Shown in pieces: positions 15,512 to 26,076 of a DNA stretch of 35,469 nucleotides. Within the stretch, counting starts at the first letter, position 1. Each line of letters opens with the position of its first letter. This DNA is from Kluyvera ascorbata ATCC 33433 (GTDB taxonomy: Bacteria; Pseudomonadota; Gammaproteobacteria; Enterobacterales; Enterobacteriaceae): the NCBI RefSeq assembly GCF_000735365.1, contig NZ_JMPL01000038.1:1-35469 (forward strand). Direction: 5' to 3'. The notes under the pieces are model-generated. The model had not been told where the DNA came from. It worked only from the letters and a program-made list of their open reading frames with translations, and made no database searches. Both the position numbers and the translations under genes were made by a program.

Positions 15512-16184
15512 CCGGGATCTCCAGCATGTAGCCCACGCCCCGCACTGTCTGGATCAGTTTTGTCCCGTAATCGTTGTCTATTTTAGCGCGGAGTCGCTTT
15601 ACTGCGACATCAATCGCGTTAGTGTCGCTGTCAAAATTCATGTCCCAGACCTGAGAGGCAATCAGGGAGCGGGGAAGAACTTCTCCCTGATGGCGAATGA
15701 AGAATTCCAGCAAGCTGAACTCTTTACTGGTGAGCACAATGCGGTTCCCGGCGCGGCTGACTTTTCTGGATACGAGATCAACCGAGAGGTCAGCCACTTT
15801 AAGCTGGCTTTCCGTGATCATCGTGTTTCCCCGCCTGAGGAGGGTTCTTACCCGGGCGAGCAGTTCAGCAAACGCAAAGGGCTTCACCAGATAATCGTCC
15901 GCACCCAGCTCAAGTCCTTTGACCCTGTGTTCAATCGTGCCAAGGGCCGTCAGCAGTAATACCGGCATCCCCTTTCCGGCACTGCGCAGCATACGGATGA
16001 TATCCCAGCCGTTTACATCAGGCAGCATGATATCCAGGATGACTAAATCATACTCGGCTGTCATGGCAAGATGATATCCGGTCAGACCATTATCAGCGTG
16101 ATCCACGACGAACCCCGCCTCTGTCAGCCCCTTGCTGAGATATTCACCTGTTTTAATTTCGTCTTCAACGATTAATATTTTCAT
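15504..16184 (-). CDS. silR: SilR response regulator
   Basis: An OmpR/PhoB-family activator of the sil genes. The receiver domain has ED at 8-9, phospho-acceptor D51 ([10 protein letters not shown]) and VKPF. The C-terminal winged helix includes [12 protein letters not shown]-linked DNA-binding elements and the [10 protein letters not shown] wing. Two adjacent ATGs occur; I prefer 16184 (MKILIVEDE, 226 residues) since GGGGAG is only 1 nt from the first ATG. It is divergent from silC, and the box between them is its likely binding site. Confidence 0.95.
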   Translation of the reverse strand: MKILIVEDEIKTGEYLSKGLTEAGFVVDHADNGLTGYHLAMTAEYDLVILDIMLPDVNGWDIIRMLRSAGKGMPVLLLTALGTIEHRVKGLELGADDYLVKPFAFAELLARVRTLLRRGNTMITESQLKVADLSVDLVSRKVSRAGNRIVLTSKEFSLLEFFIRHQGEVLPRSLIASQVWDMNFDSDTNAIDVAVKRLRAKIDNDYGTKLIQTVRGVGYMLEIPDA

Positions 16185-16253
16185 CATGCTCCCCGGCTGG
16201 CTGCTAATGTCATTTTATTGCGCCCACGATCGTTATCAACGGATTACAGCAAA

Positions 16254-16308
16254 AATGACAACATTGTCATTATCCTGTCACCCGGCAAACAGAGAGCGTT
16301 CGGTAAAG
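16254..16308 (+). promoter_or_regulatory. silC promoter with SilR/CusR-type box
   Basis: AATGACAA (16254-16261), CA, TTGTCATT (16264-16271) is a perfect 8-bp-arm palindrome identical to the CusR box core. A -10-like TAAAGT starts at 16303, 40.5 bp from the box centre. On the other strand TAAAAT (16217-16212) is a possible -10 for silRS, so the box may serve both directions. Confidence 0.85.
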
Positions 16309-16373
16309 TATCCCTATCAATACTCTGGACTTCGTTTGAACCATTTACCAGGTCTGCCTGTACGAGAAGCGTT

Positions 16374-17759
16374 ATGTTCAAATTAAAATTACTCAGCATC
16401 AGTACCATATTCATCCTGGCTGGTTGTGTTTCTCTGGCACCTGAATATCAGCGTCCGCCAGCTCCGGTTCCCCAGCAGTTTTCATTGTCTAAAAACAGTC
16501 TGACGCCTGCGGTAAACAGCTATCAGGATACGGGCTGGCGAAACTTTTTTGTCGATCCCCAGGTCAGCAGGCTGATCGGTGAAGCCCTGAATAATAACCG
16601 TGATTTGAGAATGGCTGCCCTGAAGGTTGAAGAGGCCCGGGCCCAGTTCAACGTCACGGATGCAGATCGTTATCCCCAACTGAATGCCTCATCCGGGATC
16701 ACATACAACGGTGGTCTGAAAGGTGACAAGCCGACCACACAGGAGTACGACGCGGGTCTGGAGCTCAGCTATGAGCTCGATTTTTTTGGCAAACTTAAGA
16801 ACATGAGTGAGGCTGATCGCCAGAACTACTTTGCCAGCGAAGAAGCCCGTCGTGCCGTACACATCCTGCTGGTCTCCAACGTTTCACAGAGCTATTTCAG
16901 CCAGCAACTGGCGTACGAACAACTCCGTATTGCGCGGGAAACGCTGAAAAATTATGAACAGTCCTATGCTTTCGTTGAGCAACAGCTCGTGACCGGGAGT
17001 ACGAACGTTCTGGCACTTGAACAGGCGAGAGGACAAATCGAAAGTACCCGCGCCGAAATAGCCAAACGAGAAGGCGATCTGGCTCAGGCAAACAATGCCC
17101 TGCAACTGGTGCTGGGAACGTACCGCGCACTTCCGTCAGAAAAAGGGATGAAAGGCGGGGAGATCGCACCAGTAAAATTGCCACCAAATCTGTCGTCACA
17201 AATTTTGCTGCAGCGACCGGATATTATGGAAGCGGAATATCAGCTGAAAGCGGCTGATGCCAATATTGGCGCAGCGCGAGCGGCCTTTTTCCCCTCCATT
17301 ACCCTGACCAGTGGTCTTTCCGCAAGCAGTACGGAGCTGTCAAGCCTGTTTACGTCAGGAAGTGGAATGTGGAATTTTATCCCTAAAATTGAAATTCCTA
17401 TTTTTAATGCTGGCAGGAATAAAGCCAATCTGAAGCTGGCTGAAATTCGCCAGCAACAATCGGTGGTTAATTACGAACAAAAAATTCAGTCAGCCTTTAA
17501 GGATGTTTCCGACACGCTTGCGCTGCGCGACAGCCTTAGCCAGCAACTTGAGTCACAGCAGCGTTATCTTGATTCACTTCAGATAACTCTCCAGCGTGCC
17601 AGAGGATTATATGCAAGTGGTGCTGTCAGTTACATCGAAGTGCTGGATGCAGAACGTTCCCTCTTCGCTACGCAGCAAACCATTCTCGATCTTACCTATT
17701 CCCGACAGGTTAACGAAATTAATCTGTTTACCGCGCTGGGTGGCGGTTGGGTAGAGTAA
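16374..17759 (+). CDS. silC: SilC outer-membrane efflux channel
   Basis: A TolC-like outer-membrane factor of the SilCBA pump. The 461-residue protein has a lipoprotein signal with lipobox LAGC (C18), as in CusC. It carries the duplicated outer-membrane efflux protein repeats typical of the NodT family (for example ALEQARGQIESTRAEIAKRE and GLYASGAVSYIEVLDAER). I chose ATG 16374 because it places the lipobox correctly; the open frame reaches upstream to 16218, but that part contains the promoter box. The ribosome binding site is modest (GAGAAG). It is the first gene of the silCFBA operon. Confidence 0.95.
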   Translation: MFKLKLLSISTIFILAGCVSLAPEYQRPPAPVPQQFSLSKNSLTPAVNSYQDTGWRNFFVDPQVSRLIGEALNNNRDLRMAALKVEEARAQFNVTDADRYPQLNASSGITYNGGLKGDKPTTQEYDAGLELSYELDFFGKLKNMSEADRQNYFASEEARRAVHILLVSNVSQSYFSQQLAYEQLRIARETLKNYEQSYAFVEQQLVTGSTNVLALEQARGQIESTRAEIAKREGDLAQANNALQLVLGTYRALPSEKGMKGGEIAPVKLPPNLSSQILLQRPDIMEAEYQLKAADANIGAARAAFFPSITLTSGLSASSTELSSLFTSGSGMWNFIPKIEIPIFNAGRNKANLKLAEIRQQQSVVNYEQKIQSAFKDVSDTLALRDSLSQQLESQQRYLDSLQITLQRARGLYASGAVSYIEVLDAERSLFATQQTILDLTYSRQVNEINLFTALGGGWVE

Positions 17760-17787
17760 ATTTATTTAATTAATCAGGAAATTAAAA

Positions 17788-18141
17788 ATGCGTAATTCAC
17801 TTAAAGCCGTTTTATTTGGTGCCTTCTCTGTCATGTTTTCTGCCGGTCTTCATGCTGAAACACATCAGCATGGCGATATGAATGCTGCCAGTGATGCTTC
17901 GGTACAGCAGGTTATCAAGGGCACCGGTGTCGTTAAAGACATTGATATGAATAGTAAAAAGATTACCATTTCGCACGAAGCAATCCCTGCTGTGGGCTGG
18001 CCTGCAATGACCATGCGCTTCACTTTTGTTAATGCAGACGACGCTATCAATGCCCTGAAAACCGGCAACCATGTCGATTTCTCGTTTATTCAGCAGGGCA
18101 ATATCTCCTTACTCAAAAGCATTAACGTTACGCAATCCTGA
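17788..18141 (+). CDS. silF: SilF periplasmic Ag/Cu chaperone
   Basis: A CusF-like periplasmic chaperone that hands Ag(I)/Cu(I) to SilB. It has 117 residues with a signal peptide ending at about residue 23 (SAGLHA). The CusF metal site is intact: H63, W71, M74 and M76 in ISHEAIPAVGWPAMTMRF, where the tryptophan caps the metal by a cation-pi contact. AGGAA lies 8 nt upstream of ATG 17788. It follows silC by 28 bp in the same operon. Confidence 0.95.
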   Translation: MRNSLKAVLFGAFSVMFSAGLHAETHQHGDMNAASDASVQQVIKGTGVVKDIDMNSKKITISHEAIPAVGWPAMTMRFTFVNADDAINALKTGNHVDFSFIQQGNISLLKSINVTQS

Positions 18142-18254
18142 TTATCAGTCCGGAGCGAATACATCCAGTGCGCCTGAACATTCATTAAGGGATTACTGTG
18201 AATGAATGATCGGGCGCATATGCCAGGTGTTTTGATTTTTCAGCGAGAAATTGT

Positions 18255-19547
18255 ATGGCTTCTTTAAAGATAAAATATGCTGCAATAATTATCAGCAGCC
18301 TCATAGCAGGGGGGCTGATATCGGTTACTGCCTGGCAGTATGTAAACTCATCACAAAAAACAGTACAAACCGAACAAAAGGCACCGGAGCGAAAGGTACT
18401 TTTCTGGTATGACCCGATGAAACCGGATACCAAATTTGATAAACCCGGAAAATCTCCCTTTATGGATATGGACCTGGTGCCGAAATATGCTGATGAAAGT
18501 GGCGATAAAAGCAGTGGCGGGATCCGTATCGATCCAACCCAGGTTCAGAATCTGGGATTAAAAACGCAAAAAGTTACGCGAGGAATGCTGAATTATTCCC
18601 AGACAATCCCGGCTAATGTCAGTTACAACGAGTATCAGTTTGTCATTGTGCAGGCGCGTTCTGACGGTTTCGTCGAAAAAGTGTATCCCCTGACGATTGG
18701 CGATCATGTGAAGAAAGGCACTCCGCTTATCGATATCACCATTCCTGAATGGGTTGAGGCACAAAGTGAGTTCCTGCTGTTATCCGGTACAGGCGGTACG
18801 TCAACCCAGATAAAAGGGGTTCTGGAGCGACTTCGTCTGGCTGGTATGCCGGAAGAGGATATTCAAAGGCTGCGTTCAACCCGCACAATCCAGACCCGTT
18901 TTACCATTAAAGCACCTATTGATGGTGTCATTACTGCGTTTGACCTGCGCACCGGAATGAATATTTCGAAAGATAAAGTAGTGGCTCAGATTCAGGGGAT
19001 GGACCCGGTCTGGATCAGCGCTGCAGTGCCAGAATCTATCGCCTATCTGCTGAAAGATACGTCGCAGTTTGAAATTTCGGTACCGGCTTATCCGGATAAA
19101 ACATTCCATGTCGAAAAATGGAACATTCTTCCCAGCGTGGATCAGACAACCCGTACGCTTCAGGTCCGTCTCCAGGTTTCTAATAAGGATGAGTTTCTCA
19201 AGCCGGGCATGAATGCCTATCTGAAACTGAATACCAAGAGCCAGGAGATGCTGCTGATACCAAGCCAGGCCGTTATCGATACCGGCAAAGAACAGCGCGT
19301 GATTACTGTTGATGATGAAGGCAAGTTTGTGCCGAAACAGATCCACGTTCTGCATGAATCACAGCAACAGTCCGGCATTGGCTCCGGCCTGAATGAAGGC
19401 GATACCGTGGTGGTCAGTGGCCTGTTCCTCATTGACTCCGAAGCCAATATTACGGGCGCGCTGGAACGTATGCGCCACCCTGAAAAAACAGAAAACAGTA
19501 TTCCAGCAATGTCTGAGCAGCCTGTAAATATGCATTCAGGGCACTGA
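18255..19547 (+). CDS. silB: SilB membrane-fusion (adaptor) protein
   Basis: The periplasmic adaptor linking SilA to SilC and accepting metal from SilF. It has 430 residues with an N-terminal membrane anchor or signal (about 7-28). The CusB-type Met metal site lies in [12 protein letters not shown] and [12 protein letters not shown]. Barrel-sandwich, alpha-hairpin and beta-barrel domains of the HlyD/RND adaptor family follow ([27 protein letters not shown]). It ends in a Met/His tail ([12 protein letters not shown]). The gap of 113 bp from silF contains no clear terminator. SilA begins 11 bp downstream. Confidence 0.95.
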   Translation: MASLKIKYAAIIISSLIAGGLISVTAWQYVNSSQKTVQTEQKAPERKVLFWYDPMKPDTKFDKPGKSPFMDMDLVPKYADESGDKSSGGIRIDPTQVQNLGLKTQKVTRGMLNYSQTIPANVSYNEYQFVIVQARSDGFVEKVYPLTIGDHVKKGTPLIDITIPEWVEAQSEFLLLSGTGGTSTQIKGVLERLRLAGMPEEDIQRLRSTRTIQTRFTIKAPIDGVITAFDLRTGMNISKDKVVAQIQGMDPVWISAAVPESIAYLLKDTSQFEISVPAYPDKTFHVEKWNILPSVDQTTRTLQVRLQVSNKDEFLKPGMNAYLKLNTKSQEMLLIPSQAVIDTGKEQRVITVDDEGKFVPKQIHVLHESQQQSGIGSGLNEGDTVVVSGLFLIDSEANITGALERMRHPEKTENSIPAMSEQPVNMHSGH

Positions 19548-19557
19548 GGAGACGACG

Positions 19558-22500
19558 ATGATTGAATGGATTATCCGGCGCTCTGTCGCCAACCGTTTCC
19601 TGGTCATGATGGGCGCACTGTTTCTCAGCATCTGGGGCACATGGACGATAATTAACACGCCGGTCGATGCGCTGCCTGACCTGTCAGATGTGCAGGTCAT
19701 TATTAAAACCAGCTATCCCGGACAGGCCCCGCAGATTGTAGAAAACCAGGTCACCTATCCGCTTACCACCACCATGCTGTCCGTACCTGGCGCAAAAACC
19801 GTGCGTGGCTTTTCACAGTTCGGTGATTCGTATGTGTATGTCATTTTTGAAGACGGCACCGATCTGTACTGGGCCCGTTCGCGCGTGCTGGAATACCTGA
19901 ATCAGGTTCAGGGCAAACTGCCTGCGGGTGTGAGCTCTGAAATCGGCCCGGACGCCACGGGAGTGGGCTGGATATTTGAATATGCCCTTGTCGATCGCAA
20001 CGGAAAACACGACCTTTCAGAACTGCGCTCTCTGCAGGACTGGTTCCTGAAATTTGAGCTGAAAACCATCCCGAACGTGGCTGAGGTCGCTTCGGTTGGC
20101 GGCGTGGTGAAACAGTACCAGATTCAGGTCAATCCGGTAAAACTGTCCCAGTACGGTATCAGCCTGCCCGAAGTGAAACAGGCACTTGAATCGTCTAACC
20201 AGGAGGCCGGTGGCTCATCCGTTGAAATGGCCGAAGCGGAGTATATGGTCCGTGCCAGCGGTTATCTTCAGAGCATTGATGATTTTAATAACATCGTCCT
20301 GAAAACAGGTGAGAACGGCGTGCCGGTTTATCTGCGGGATGTTGCCCGCGTGCAGACCGGGCCCGAAATGAGGCGTGGTATTGCCGAGCTGAACGGCCAG
20401 GGAGAAGTCGCTGGCGGCGTGGTGATCCTGCGGTCGGGTAAAAATGCGCGCGACGTTATCACGGCAGTGAGGGATAAACTGGAGACGCTGAAGGCCAGCC
20501 TGCCGGAAGGCGTTGAAATCGTGACCACCTACGATCGCAGCCAGTTAATCGACCGGGCGATTGATAACCTCAGTTCCAAACTTCTGGAAGAGTTTATCGT
20601 GGTGGCCATCGTCTGTGCTCTGTTCCTGTGGCACGTACGTTCTGCCCTGGTGGCGATTATCTCTCTGCCGCTTGGCCTGTGTATCGCCTTTATCGTCATG
20701 CACTTCCAGGGACTGAACGCCAATATCATGTCGCTGGGAGGGATAGCGATTGCCGTCGGTGCGATGGTGGATGCCGCCATTGTGATGATTGAAAATGCGC
20801 ACAAACGGCTTGAGGAGTGGGATCATCAGCATCCGGGTGAGCAGATTGACAACGCCACCCGCTGGAAGGTGATTACCGACGCCTCCGTGGAAGTGGGACC
20901 CGCGTTGTTCATTAGCCTGCTGATCATCACCCTGTCCTTTATTCCTATCTTTACCCTGGAAGGGCAGGAAGGTCGTCTGTTTGGCCCGCTGGCATTCACG
21001 AAAACGTACTCCATGGCGGGAGCGGCCGCACTGGCCATCATCGTCATTCCTATTCTGATGGGATTCTGGATCCGGGGGAAAATTCCTGCCGAGACAAGTA
21101 ACCCCCTGAACCGGGTGCTGATCAAAGCGTATCATCCTTTGCTGCTGCGGGTCCTCCACTGGCCAAAAACAACCCTGCTGGTTGCGGCCTTGTCCATTTT
21201 CACGGTTATCTGGCCACTGAGTCAGGTGGGCGGTGAATTTCTGCCGAAGATTAACGAGGGCGATCTGCTGTATATGCCGTCGACCTTGCCTGGCGTCTCT
21301 CCGGCAGAAGCTGCAGCGCTCCTGCAGACAACAGACAAGTTAATCAAAAGCGTTCCTGAAGTGGCTTCTGTATTTGGCAAGACCGGTAAAGCAGAGACCG
21401 CAACGGATTCCGCGCCGCTCGAAATGGTGGAAACCACGATCCAGCTCAAACCTGAGGATCAGTGGCGTCCCGGCATGACAATTGACAAGATTATTGATGA
21501 ACTCGACAGGACAGTCCGTTTACCGGGTCTGGCAAACCTCTGGGTGCCGCCTATCCGTAACCGTATTGATATGCTCTCAACCGGGATCAAAAGCCCGATA
21601 GGTATCAAAGTGTCCGGGACTGTTCTGTCCGATATCGACGCGACGGCGCAGAGTATCGAGGCGGTAGCCAAAACCGTGCCTGGCGTGGTGTCTGTCCTGG
21701 CTGAGCGACTTGAGGGCGGGCGCTACATCGATATCGATATCAACCGGGAGAAAGCCTCCCGCTACGGGATGACGGTAGGTGATGTCCAGCTGTTCGTCTC
21801 TTCAGCAATCGGAGGTGCTATGGTGGGTGAGACGGTTGAAGGGGTGGCCCGGTACCCTATTAACATTCGCTACCCGCAGGATTACCGGAACAGTCCGCAG
21901 GCGCTGAAACAGATGCCGATCCTGACCCCGATGAAGCAGCAGATCACGCTGGGCGATGTCGCGGATATTAACGTCGTTTCTGGACCAACCATGCTGAAAA
22001 CCGAAAATGCCCGGCCAGCCAGCTGGATTTATGTTGATGCCCGCGGCAGGGACATGGTGTCGGTGGTTAACGACATTAAGACGGCCATCAGCGAGAAAGT
22101 GAAACTGAGACCGGGAACCAGTGTGGCATTCTCCGGACAGTTTGAACTGCTTGAGCATGCCAACAAGAAACTGAAGCTGATGGTGCCGATGACGGTGATG
22201 ATCATTTTCATCCTGTTGTATCTGGCATTCCGCCGGGTTGACGAAGCCCTGCTGATCCTGATGAGCCTGCCGTTCGCCCTGGTTGGCGGAATATGGTTCC
22301 TGTACTGGCAGGGCTTCCATATGTCAGTGGCGACCGGAACCGGGTTTATCGCCCTGGCCGGGGTGGCAGCAGAGTTTGGCGTGGTCATGCTGATGTATCT
22401 GCGTCATGCCATTGAAGCGCACCCGGAATTGTCCCGTAAAGAGACGTTCACACCGGAAGGTCTTGATGAAGCCCTCTATCATGGTGCCGTACTGCGTGTC

Positions 22501-22704
22501 CGGCCGAAAGCCATGACCGTGGCGGTGATCATTGCGGGTCTGCTGCCAATACTCTGGGGAACCGGCGCAGGTTCAGAAGTCATGAGCCGTATTGCGGCAC
22601 CCATGATTGGTGGGATGATCACGGCTCCGCTGCTGTCCCTGTTCATTATTCCTGCCGCCTACAAATTAATCTGGCTGCGCAGACATAAAAAAAGCGTGTC
22701 CTGA
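19558..22704 (+). CDS. silA: SilA RND heavy-metal efflux transporter
   Basis: A proton-driven inner-membrane pump of the CusA (HME-RND) family exporting Ag(I)/Cu(I) from periplasm or cytoplasm through SilC. It has 1048 residues with twelve transmembrane helices in the usual 1+5, 1+5 arrangement and two large periplasmic loops. The CusA three-methionine metal site is preserved at the same numbers: M573 (LLYMPSTL), M623 (LEMVETTI) and M672 (IDMLSTGI). The TM4 acidic region [13 protein letters not shown] is present. GAGGAG sits before ATG 19558. A terminator follows the gene. Confidence 0.97.
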   Translation: MIEWIIRRSVANRFLVMMGALFLSIWGTWTIINTPVDALPDLSDVQVIIKTSYPGQAPQIVENQVTYPLTTTMLSVPGAKTVRGFSQFGDSYVYVIFEDGTDLYWARSRVLEYLNQVQGKLPAGVSSEIGPDATGVGWIFEYALVDRNGKHDLSELRSLQDWFLKFELKTIPNVAEVASVGGVVKQYQIQVNPVKLSQYGISLPEVKQALESSNQEAGGSSVEMAEAEYMVRASGYLQSIDDFNNIVLKTGENGVPVYLRDVARVQTGPEMRRGIAELNGQGEVAGGVVILRSGKNARDVITAVRDKLETLKASLPEGVEIVTTYDRSQLIDRAIDNLSSKLLEEFIVVAIVCALFLWHVRSALVAIISLPLGLCIAFIVMHFQGLNANIMSLGGIAIAVGAMVDAAIVMIENAHKRLEEWDHQHPGEQIDNATRWKVITDASVEVGPALFISLLIITLSFIPIFTLEGQEGRLFGPLAFTKTYSMAGAAALAIIVIPILMGFWIRGKIPAETSNPLNRVLIKAYHPLLLRVLHWPKTTLLVAALSIFTVIWPLSQVGGEFLPKINEGDLLYMPSTLPGVSPAEAAALLQTTDKLIKSVPEVASVFGKTGKAETATDSAPLEMVETTIQLKPEDQWRPGMTIDKIIDELDRTVRLPGLANLWVPPIRNRIDMLSTGIKSPIGIKVSGTVLSDIDATAQSIEAVAKTVPGVVSVLAERLEGGRYIDIDINREKASRYGMTVGDVQLFVSSAIGGAMVGETVEGVARYPINIRYPQDYRNSPQALKQMPILTPMKQQITLGDVADINVVSGPTMLKTENARPASWIYVDARGRDMVSVVNDIKTAISEKVKLRPGTSVAFSGQFELLEHANKKLKLMVPMTVMIIFILLYLAFRRVDEALLILMSLPFALVGGIWFLYWQGFHMSVATGTGFIALAGVAAEFGVVMLMYLRHAIEAHPELSRKETFTPEGLDEALYHGAVLRVRPKAMTVAVIIAGLLPILWGTGAGSEVMSRIAAPMIGGMITAPLLSLFIIPAAYKLIWLRRHKKSVS

Positions 22705-22712
22705 ACCTGAAA

Positions 22713-22740
22713 GGGCACCCCCTGTGGGTGTCCTTCTTTA
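22713..22740 (+). terminator. Terminator after silA
   Basis: GGGCACCC (22713-22720) pairs with GGGTGTCC (22726-22733, one G-U pair) around a 5-nt loop and is followed by TTCTTTA. It separates silCFBA from silG, so the latter likely has its own promoter. Confidence 0.75.
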
Positions 22741-22748
22741 CTGATTCA

Positions 22749-22776
22749 CCCTGACGTCAGGGTTTATATCGATAAT
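22749..22776 (+). promoter_or_regulatory. Palindrome and -10 element upstream of silG
   Basis: CCCTGACGTCAGGG (22749-22762) is a perfect 14-bp palindrome. GATAAT at 22771-22776 is a reasonable -10. There is no good -35, so an activator or repressor bound at the palindrome is plausible. It does not match the TGACA-N4-TGTCA SilR box. Confidence 0.5.
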
Positions 22777-22790
22777 ATACAGAGGTGAGT

Positions 22791-23231
22791 ATGAAAAAAG
22801 TGGTTCTAATGGCGCTGGCTCTCGGCCTTTCACTACCCGCGATGGCGAGTGAAAAAGTGATTGATATGTACAAATCTGAAAACTGTGGCTGTTGTTCCCT
22901 GTGGGGCAAAGCGATGGAAAAAGACGGGTTCGAAGTACGAACTCACGTCATGAATGATCAGGCGCTGTCAGCCCTGAAAGAAAAGCATGCTGTTCCTGCA
23001 GGACTACGAAGTTGTCATACCGCGGTTGCCGGTAATTTGATCATTGAAGGCCATGTGCCTGCGACAACGATACATAAGGCAATGCAGTCTGGTTCGGGTA
23101 TATACGGTCTCGCCACCCCCGGTATGCCAGCAGGAAGTCCTGGAATGGAGATGGGAGCCCGAAAAGAGGCTTACGATGTTATCGCATTCTCACCGGATGG
23201 AAGTAAAAAAGTCTTCCAGCGAATCGAATAG
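22791..23231 (+). CDS. silG: SilG, DUF411 periplasmic metal-binding protein
   Basis: A 146-residue DUF411-family protein with a signal peptide (MKKVVLMALALGLSLPAMA). Just after it lies a cysteine cluster, ENCGCCSLWG (C32, C34, C35), in a thioredoxin-like strand-helix setting. C-terminal Met residues occur in PGMPAGSPGMEMGA. DUF411 proteins sit in copper and silver clusters and probably chaperone metal. The start is ATG 22791, with GAGGTG 4 nt upstream; a GTG two codons earlier is less likely. It lies between a terminator and silP, apparently as its own unit or with silP. Confidence 0.85.
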   Translation: MKKVVLMALALGLSLPAMASEKVIDMYKSENCGCCSLWGKAMEKDGFEVRTHVMNDQALSALKEKHAVPAGLRSCHTAVAGNLIIEGHVPATTIHKAMQSGSGIYGLATPGMPAGSPGMEMGARKEAYDVIAFSPDGSKKVFQRIE

Positions 23232-23357
23232 TCAGCGGAACGGCTGATAACGGGACGCCGGTAGCAGGCACTCCTGTGCCGGCGATATTCGTGGTAATCG
23301 CATCCATGACATACCCTGAAGACAGAAGATGCTTCGGTATGCATAAGGAGAGTTACT

Positions 23358-25805
23358 GTGAAAAATGACAATGCAGTGCAACACAACAACCAGACTGCTT
23401 CTGAGCAGACATTATCCCCGGACGAGGGCCACGTATTGCATAAGGTGAGAGATCCCGTGTGCGGGATGGTCATCCTGCCTGACAAGGCGCACAGCAGCAT
23501 TCGATACCAGGACCATCAGCTTTATTTCTGCTCCGCCAGCTGTGAGAGCAAATTTAAAGCCCATCCCGATCATTATTTTACCGAAGATGCCAGTGAACAT
23601 TCCCATCACCATCACCACGATCATCACGAAGTCAGCCCTGATCAGATAAAACAGCCTCACAACCAGGCGGAAAAAGAGAATTCTGAAGGTGTGTGGACAT
23701 GTCCGATGCACCCGGAGATACGCCGCAGTGGTCCCGGAAGCTGTCCTGTCTGTGGAATGGCACTGGAGCCGCTCGTAGCTACGGCATCCACGGGGCCGAG
23801 TGATGAACTTCACGACATGACAAGACGCTTCTGGCTGGGGTTGTTGCTGGCGTTTCCGGTTCTGGTACTCGAAATGGGATCTCATCTGTTTCCCGACTTG
23901 AGGAATACAGTACCGCCACAGTACAACACATGGCTGCAGTTGCTTCTGGCCTCCCCTGTCGTGTTGTGGTGTGGCTGGCCATTCTTCGCCCGGGCCGGAA
24001 TGTCGTTACGTAACCGCTCCCTGAATATGTTTACCCTTGTTGCAATGGGGACCGGCGTAGCCTGGGTTTACAGCGTCATTGCAACCGTCTTCCCCTCCTG
24101 GTTTCCTGCATCGTTCAGAAACATGGATGGCCTGGTGGCCGTTTATTTTGAAGCCGCAGCAGTTATTACGGTGCTTGTTCTGCTGGGACAGGTTCTTGAG
24201 CTGCGGGCACGGGAACAAACCTCAGGCGCCATTACTGCGCTTCTGAACCTTGCCCCCAAAACCGCCAGACGGCTGGATCATGACGGTCATGAAACGGATA
24301 TTAATGCGGAAGATGTCCTGCCTGGCGATAAGCTCCGCATCAGACCTGGAGAGAGTATTCCGGTCGACGGTATCGTGATCGAAGGCAAAACAACCGTGGA
24401 TGAATCGATGGTGACCGGGGAGTCTATGCCGGTTACCAAAACGAAGGGTGACCCTGTCATTGGGGGGACGATTAATCAGACAGGTAGTCTTATCATCCGT
24501 GCAGAGAAAGTCGGTGATGAAACGATGCTCTCACGAATTGTTCAGATGGTCGCTGATGCACAGCGTTCGCGTGCCCCCATCCAGAGAATGGCAGACAGCG
24601 TTTCAGGCTGGTTTGTTCCTCTGGTGATACTTATCGCGGTTGTTGCTTTCTTGATCTGGTCTGTCTGGGGGCCCGAGCCCCGGATGGCGCACGGTCTCAT
24701 TGCGGCTGTGTCGGTCCTGATTATTGCCTGTCCCTGCGCGCTGGGACTGGCCACGCCGATGTCGATAATGGTGGGGGTGGGCAAAGGCGCCCAGGCCGGG
24801 GTGTTAATCAAGAATGCCGAAGCCCTTGAGCGTCTTGAAAAAGTGGACACGCTGGTTGTCGACAAAACAGGCACGCTCACGGAAGGTTCGCCTACGGTGA
24901 CAGGGATTATCAGTCTCAGTCCGGGTGGGGAAATATCTCTTTTACGTGTAACAGCTGCAGTGGAAAAAGGTTCGCAGCATCCGTTGGGTATGGCTGTTGT
25001 CAGAGCCGCGCATGAAAAGGGGATCGTGATACCTGCCGTCAGTAATTTCAATGCCCCGTCGGGGAAAGGTGTCACAGGCGATGTCGAAGGTCAACGGGTT
25101 GTTATTGGTAATGAACTGGCTATGCAGGAAAACAGTATCGTTATTGATAATCAAAAGGCCGTTGCGGATACGTTGCGGATGGAAGGCGCTACCGTTATCT
25201 ATGTGGCCACAGACGGGAACCTTGCAGGCCTGATAGCTATCTCGGATCCCGTGAAAGCAACCACGCCGGATGCGCTTAAAGCTTTGCGTCAGGCGGGGAT
25301 CCGCATTGTTATGCTCACCGGGGATAACCAGCTTACTGCTGAAGCAGTCGCACGGAAACTGGGAATAGATGAGGTTGAAGCCGGGATTCTGCCGGATGGC
25401 AAAAAAGCAGTGATAACCCGACTGAAAGAGTCTGGCCATGTGGTTGCGATGGCCGGAGACGGTGTGAATGATGCCCCGGCGCTGGCAGCGGCTGACGTGG
25501 GTATAGCCATGGGAACGGGTACAGATGTGGCAATAGAAAGTGCTGGCGTTACCCTTCTCAAAGGCGATTTGATGATACTCAACAGGGCCCGTCATCTGTC
25601 AGAGATCACCATGAAAAATATCCGGCAGAATCTGTTTTTTGCGTTTATCTACAATGCTCTTGGGGTGCCTGTAGCTGCAGGTCTGCTTTATCCTGTGTAT
25701 GGAATACTGCTGTCGCCAGTTATTGCGGCGGCGGCCATGGCCCTTTCCTCCGTTAGCGTCATTGTGAATGCGTTGCGTCTGAAAAGTGTCAGGCTCGGGA
25801 AATAA
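23358..25805 (+). CDS. silP: SilP P1B-type Ag/Cu-exporting ATPase
   Basis: A P-type ATPase pumping Ag(I)/Cu(I) out of the cytoplasm. The 815-residue protein starts at GTG 23358, with AAGGAG 7 nt upstream. The N-terminus replaces the usual GMTCxxC domains with a YHS/TRASH-like domain (about 29-75, DPVCGM and YFCSASC), a poly-His stretch (81-90) and a heavy-metal-binding domain (about 113-138, TCPMHPE and CPVCGM). The core has TGES, membrane CPC (458-460), phosphorylated D502 in DKTGT, the HP motif SQHPLG, and GDGVND with D701. It is followed 40 bp later by the DUF2933 gene. Confidence 0.95.
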   Translation: MKNDNAVQHNNQTASEQTLSPDEGHVLHKVRDPVCGMVILPDKAHSSIRYQDHQLYFCSASCESKFKAHPDHYFTEDASEHSHHHHHDHHEVSPDQIKQPHNQAEKENSEGVWTCPMHPEIRRSGPGSCPVCGMALEPLVATASTGPSDELHDMTRRFWLGLLLAFPVLVLEMGSHLFPDLRNTVPPQYNTWLQLLLASPVVLWCGWPFFARAGMSLRNRSLNMFTLVAMGTGVAWVYSVIATVFPSWFPASFRNMDGLVAVYFEAAAVITVLVLLGQVLELRAREQTSGAITALLNLAPKTARRLDHDGHETDINAEDVLPGDKLRIRPGESIPVDGIVIEGKTTVDESMVTGESMPVTKTKGDPVIGGTINQTGSLIIRAEKVGDETMLSRIVQMVADAQRSRAPIQRMADSVSGWFVPLVILIAVVAFLIWSVWGPEPRMAHGLIAAVSVLIIACPCALGLATPMSIMVGVGKGAQAGVLIKNAEALERLEKVDTLVVDKTGTLTEGSPTVTGIISLSPGGEISLLRVTAAVEKGSQHPLGMAVVRAAHEKGIVIPAVSNFNAPSGKGVTGDVEGQRVVIGNELAMQENSIVIDNQKAVADTLRMEGATVIYVATDGNLAGLIAISDPVKATTPDALKALRQAGIRIVMLTGDNQLTAEAVARKLGIDEVEAGILPDGKKAVITRLKESGHVVAMAGDGVNDAPALAAADVGIAMGTGTDVAIESAGVTLLKGDLMILNRARHLSEITMKNIRQNLFFAFIYNALGVPVAAGLLYPVYGILLSPVIAAAAMALSSVSVIVNALRLKSVRLGK

Positions 25806-25845
25806 CACTGAGTGAAGGGGCTGTTACGAACAGAAGGAGTCCGGT

Positions 25846-26043
25846 ATGAAAAGTACAACCTATGCGCTTATTGCTGTCGCCGCGATTGCGGCATTTGCTC
25901 TCCTGCGCGAACACTGGTCACATGTGGCAGGCTACTGGCCATATCTGTTACTGCTGCTTTGTCCGCTCATGCATCTTTTCCACGGTCACGGGGGGCATGG
26001 AGATCATCAACATCACGGAAGTGAAAACGATAAAAAAAATTAA
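25846..26043 (+). CDS. DUF2933 small membrane protein
   Basis: A 65-residue protein with two hydrophobic stretches (about 5-20 and 30-42). The DUF2933-type motif CPLMHLFHGHGG runs into a His-rich tail (HGGHGDHQHHG). Such proteins are common beside copper P-ATPases; the Cys/Met/His set suggests metal contact at the membrane, but the function is not established. GGAG lies before ATG 25846, and it is likely co-transcribed with silP. Confidence 0.85.
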   Translation: MKSTTYALIAVAAIAAFALLREHWSHVAGYWPYLLLLLCPLMHLFHGHGGHGDHQHHGSENDKKN

Positions 26044-26051
26044 TCCGGCAG

Positions 26052-26074
26052 ACGGGACCGCGTCGCGGTCCCGT
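26052..26074. terminator. Hairpin between silP-DUF2933 and pcoG
   Basis: ACGGGACCG (26052-26060) and CGGTCCCGT (26066-26074) form a perfect 9-bp GC-rich stem between two convergent stop codons (26043 and 26077). T-runs are lacking, so a bidirectional terminator or mRNA stabiliser is inferred from position. Confidence 0.6.
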
Positions 26075-26076
26075 TA

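Noticed and set aside
20545-21159. 204-codon minus-strand frame inside silA
   Set aside because: Antisense to conserved RND sequence; His/Gln-rich nonsense composition.
24942-25595. 217-codon minus-strand frame inside silP
   Set aside because: Antisense to the conserved P-type ATPase core.
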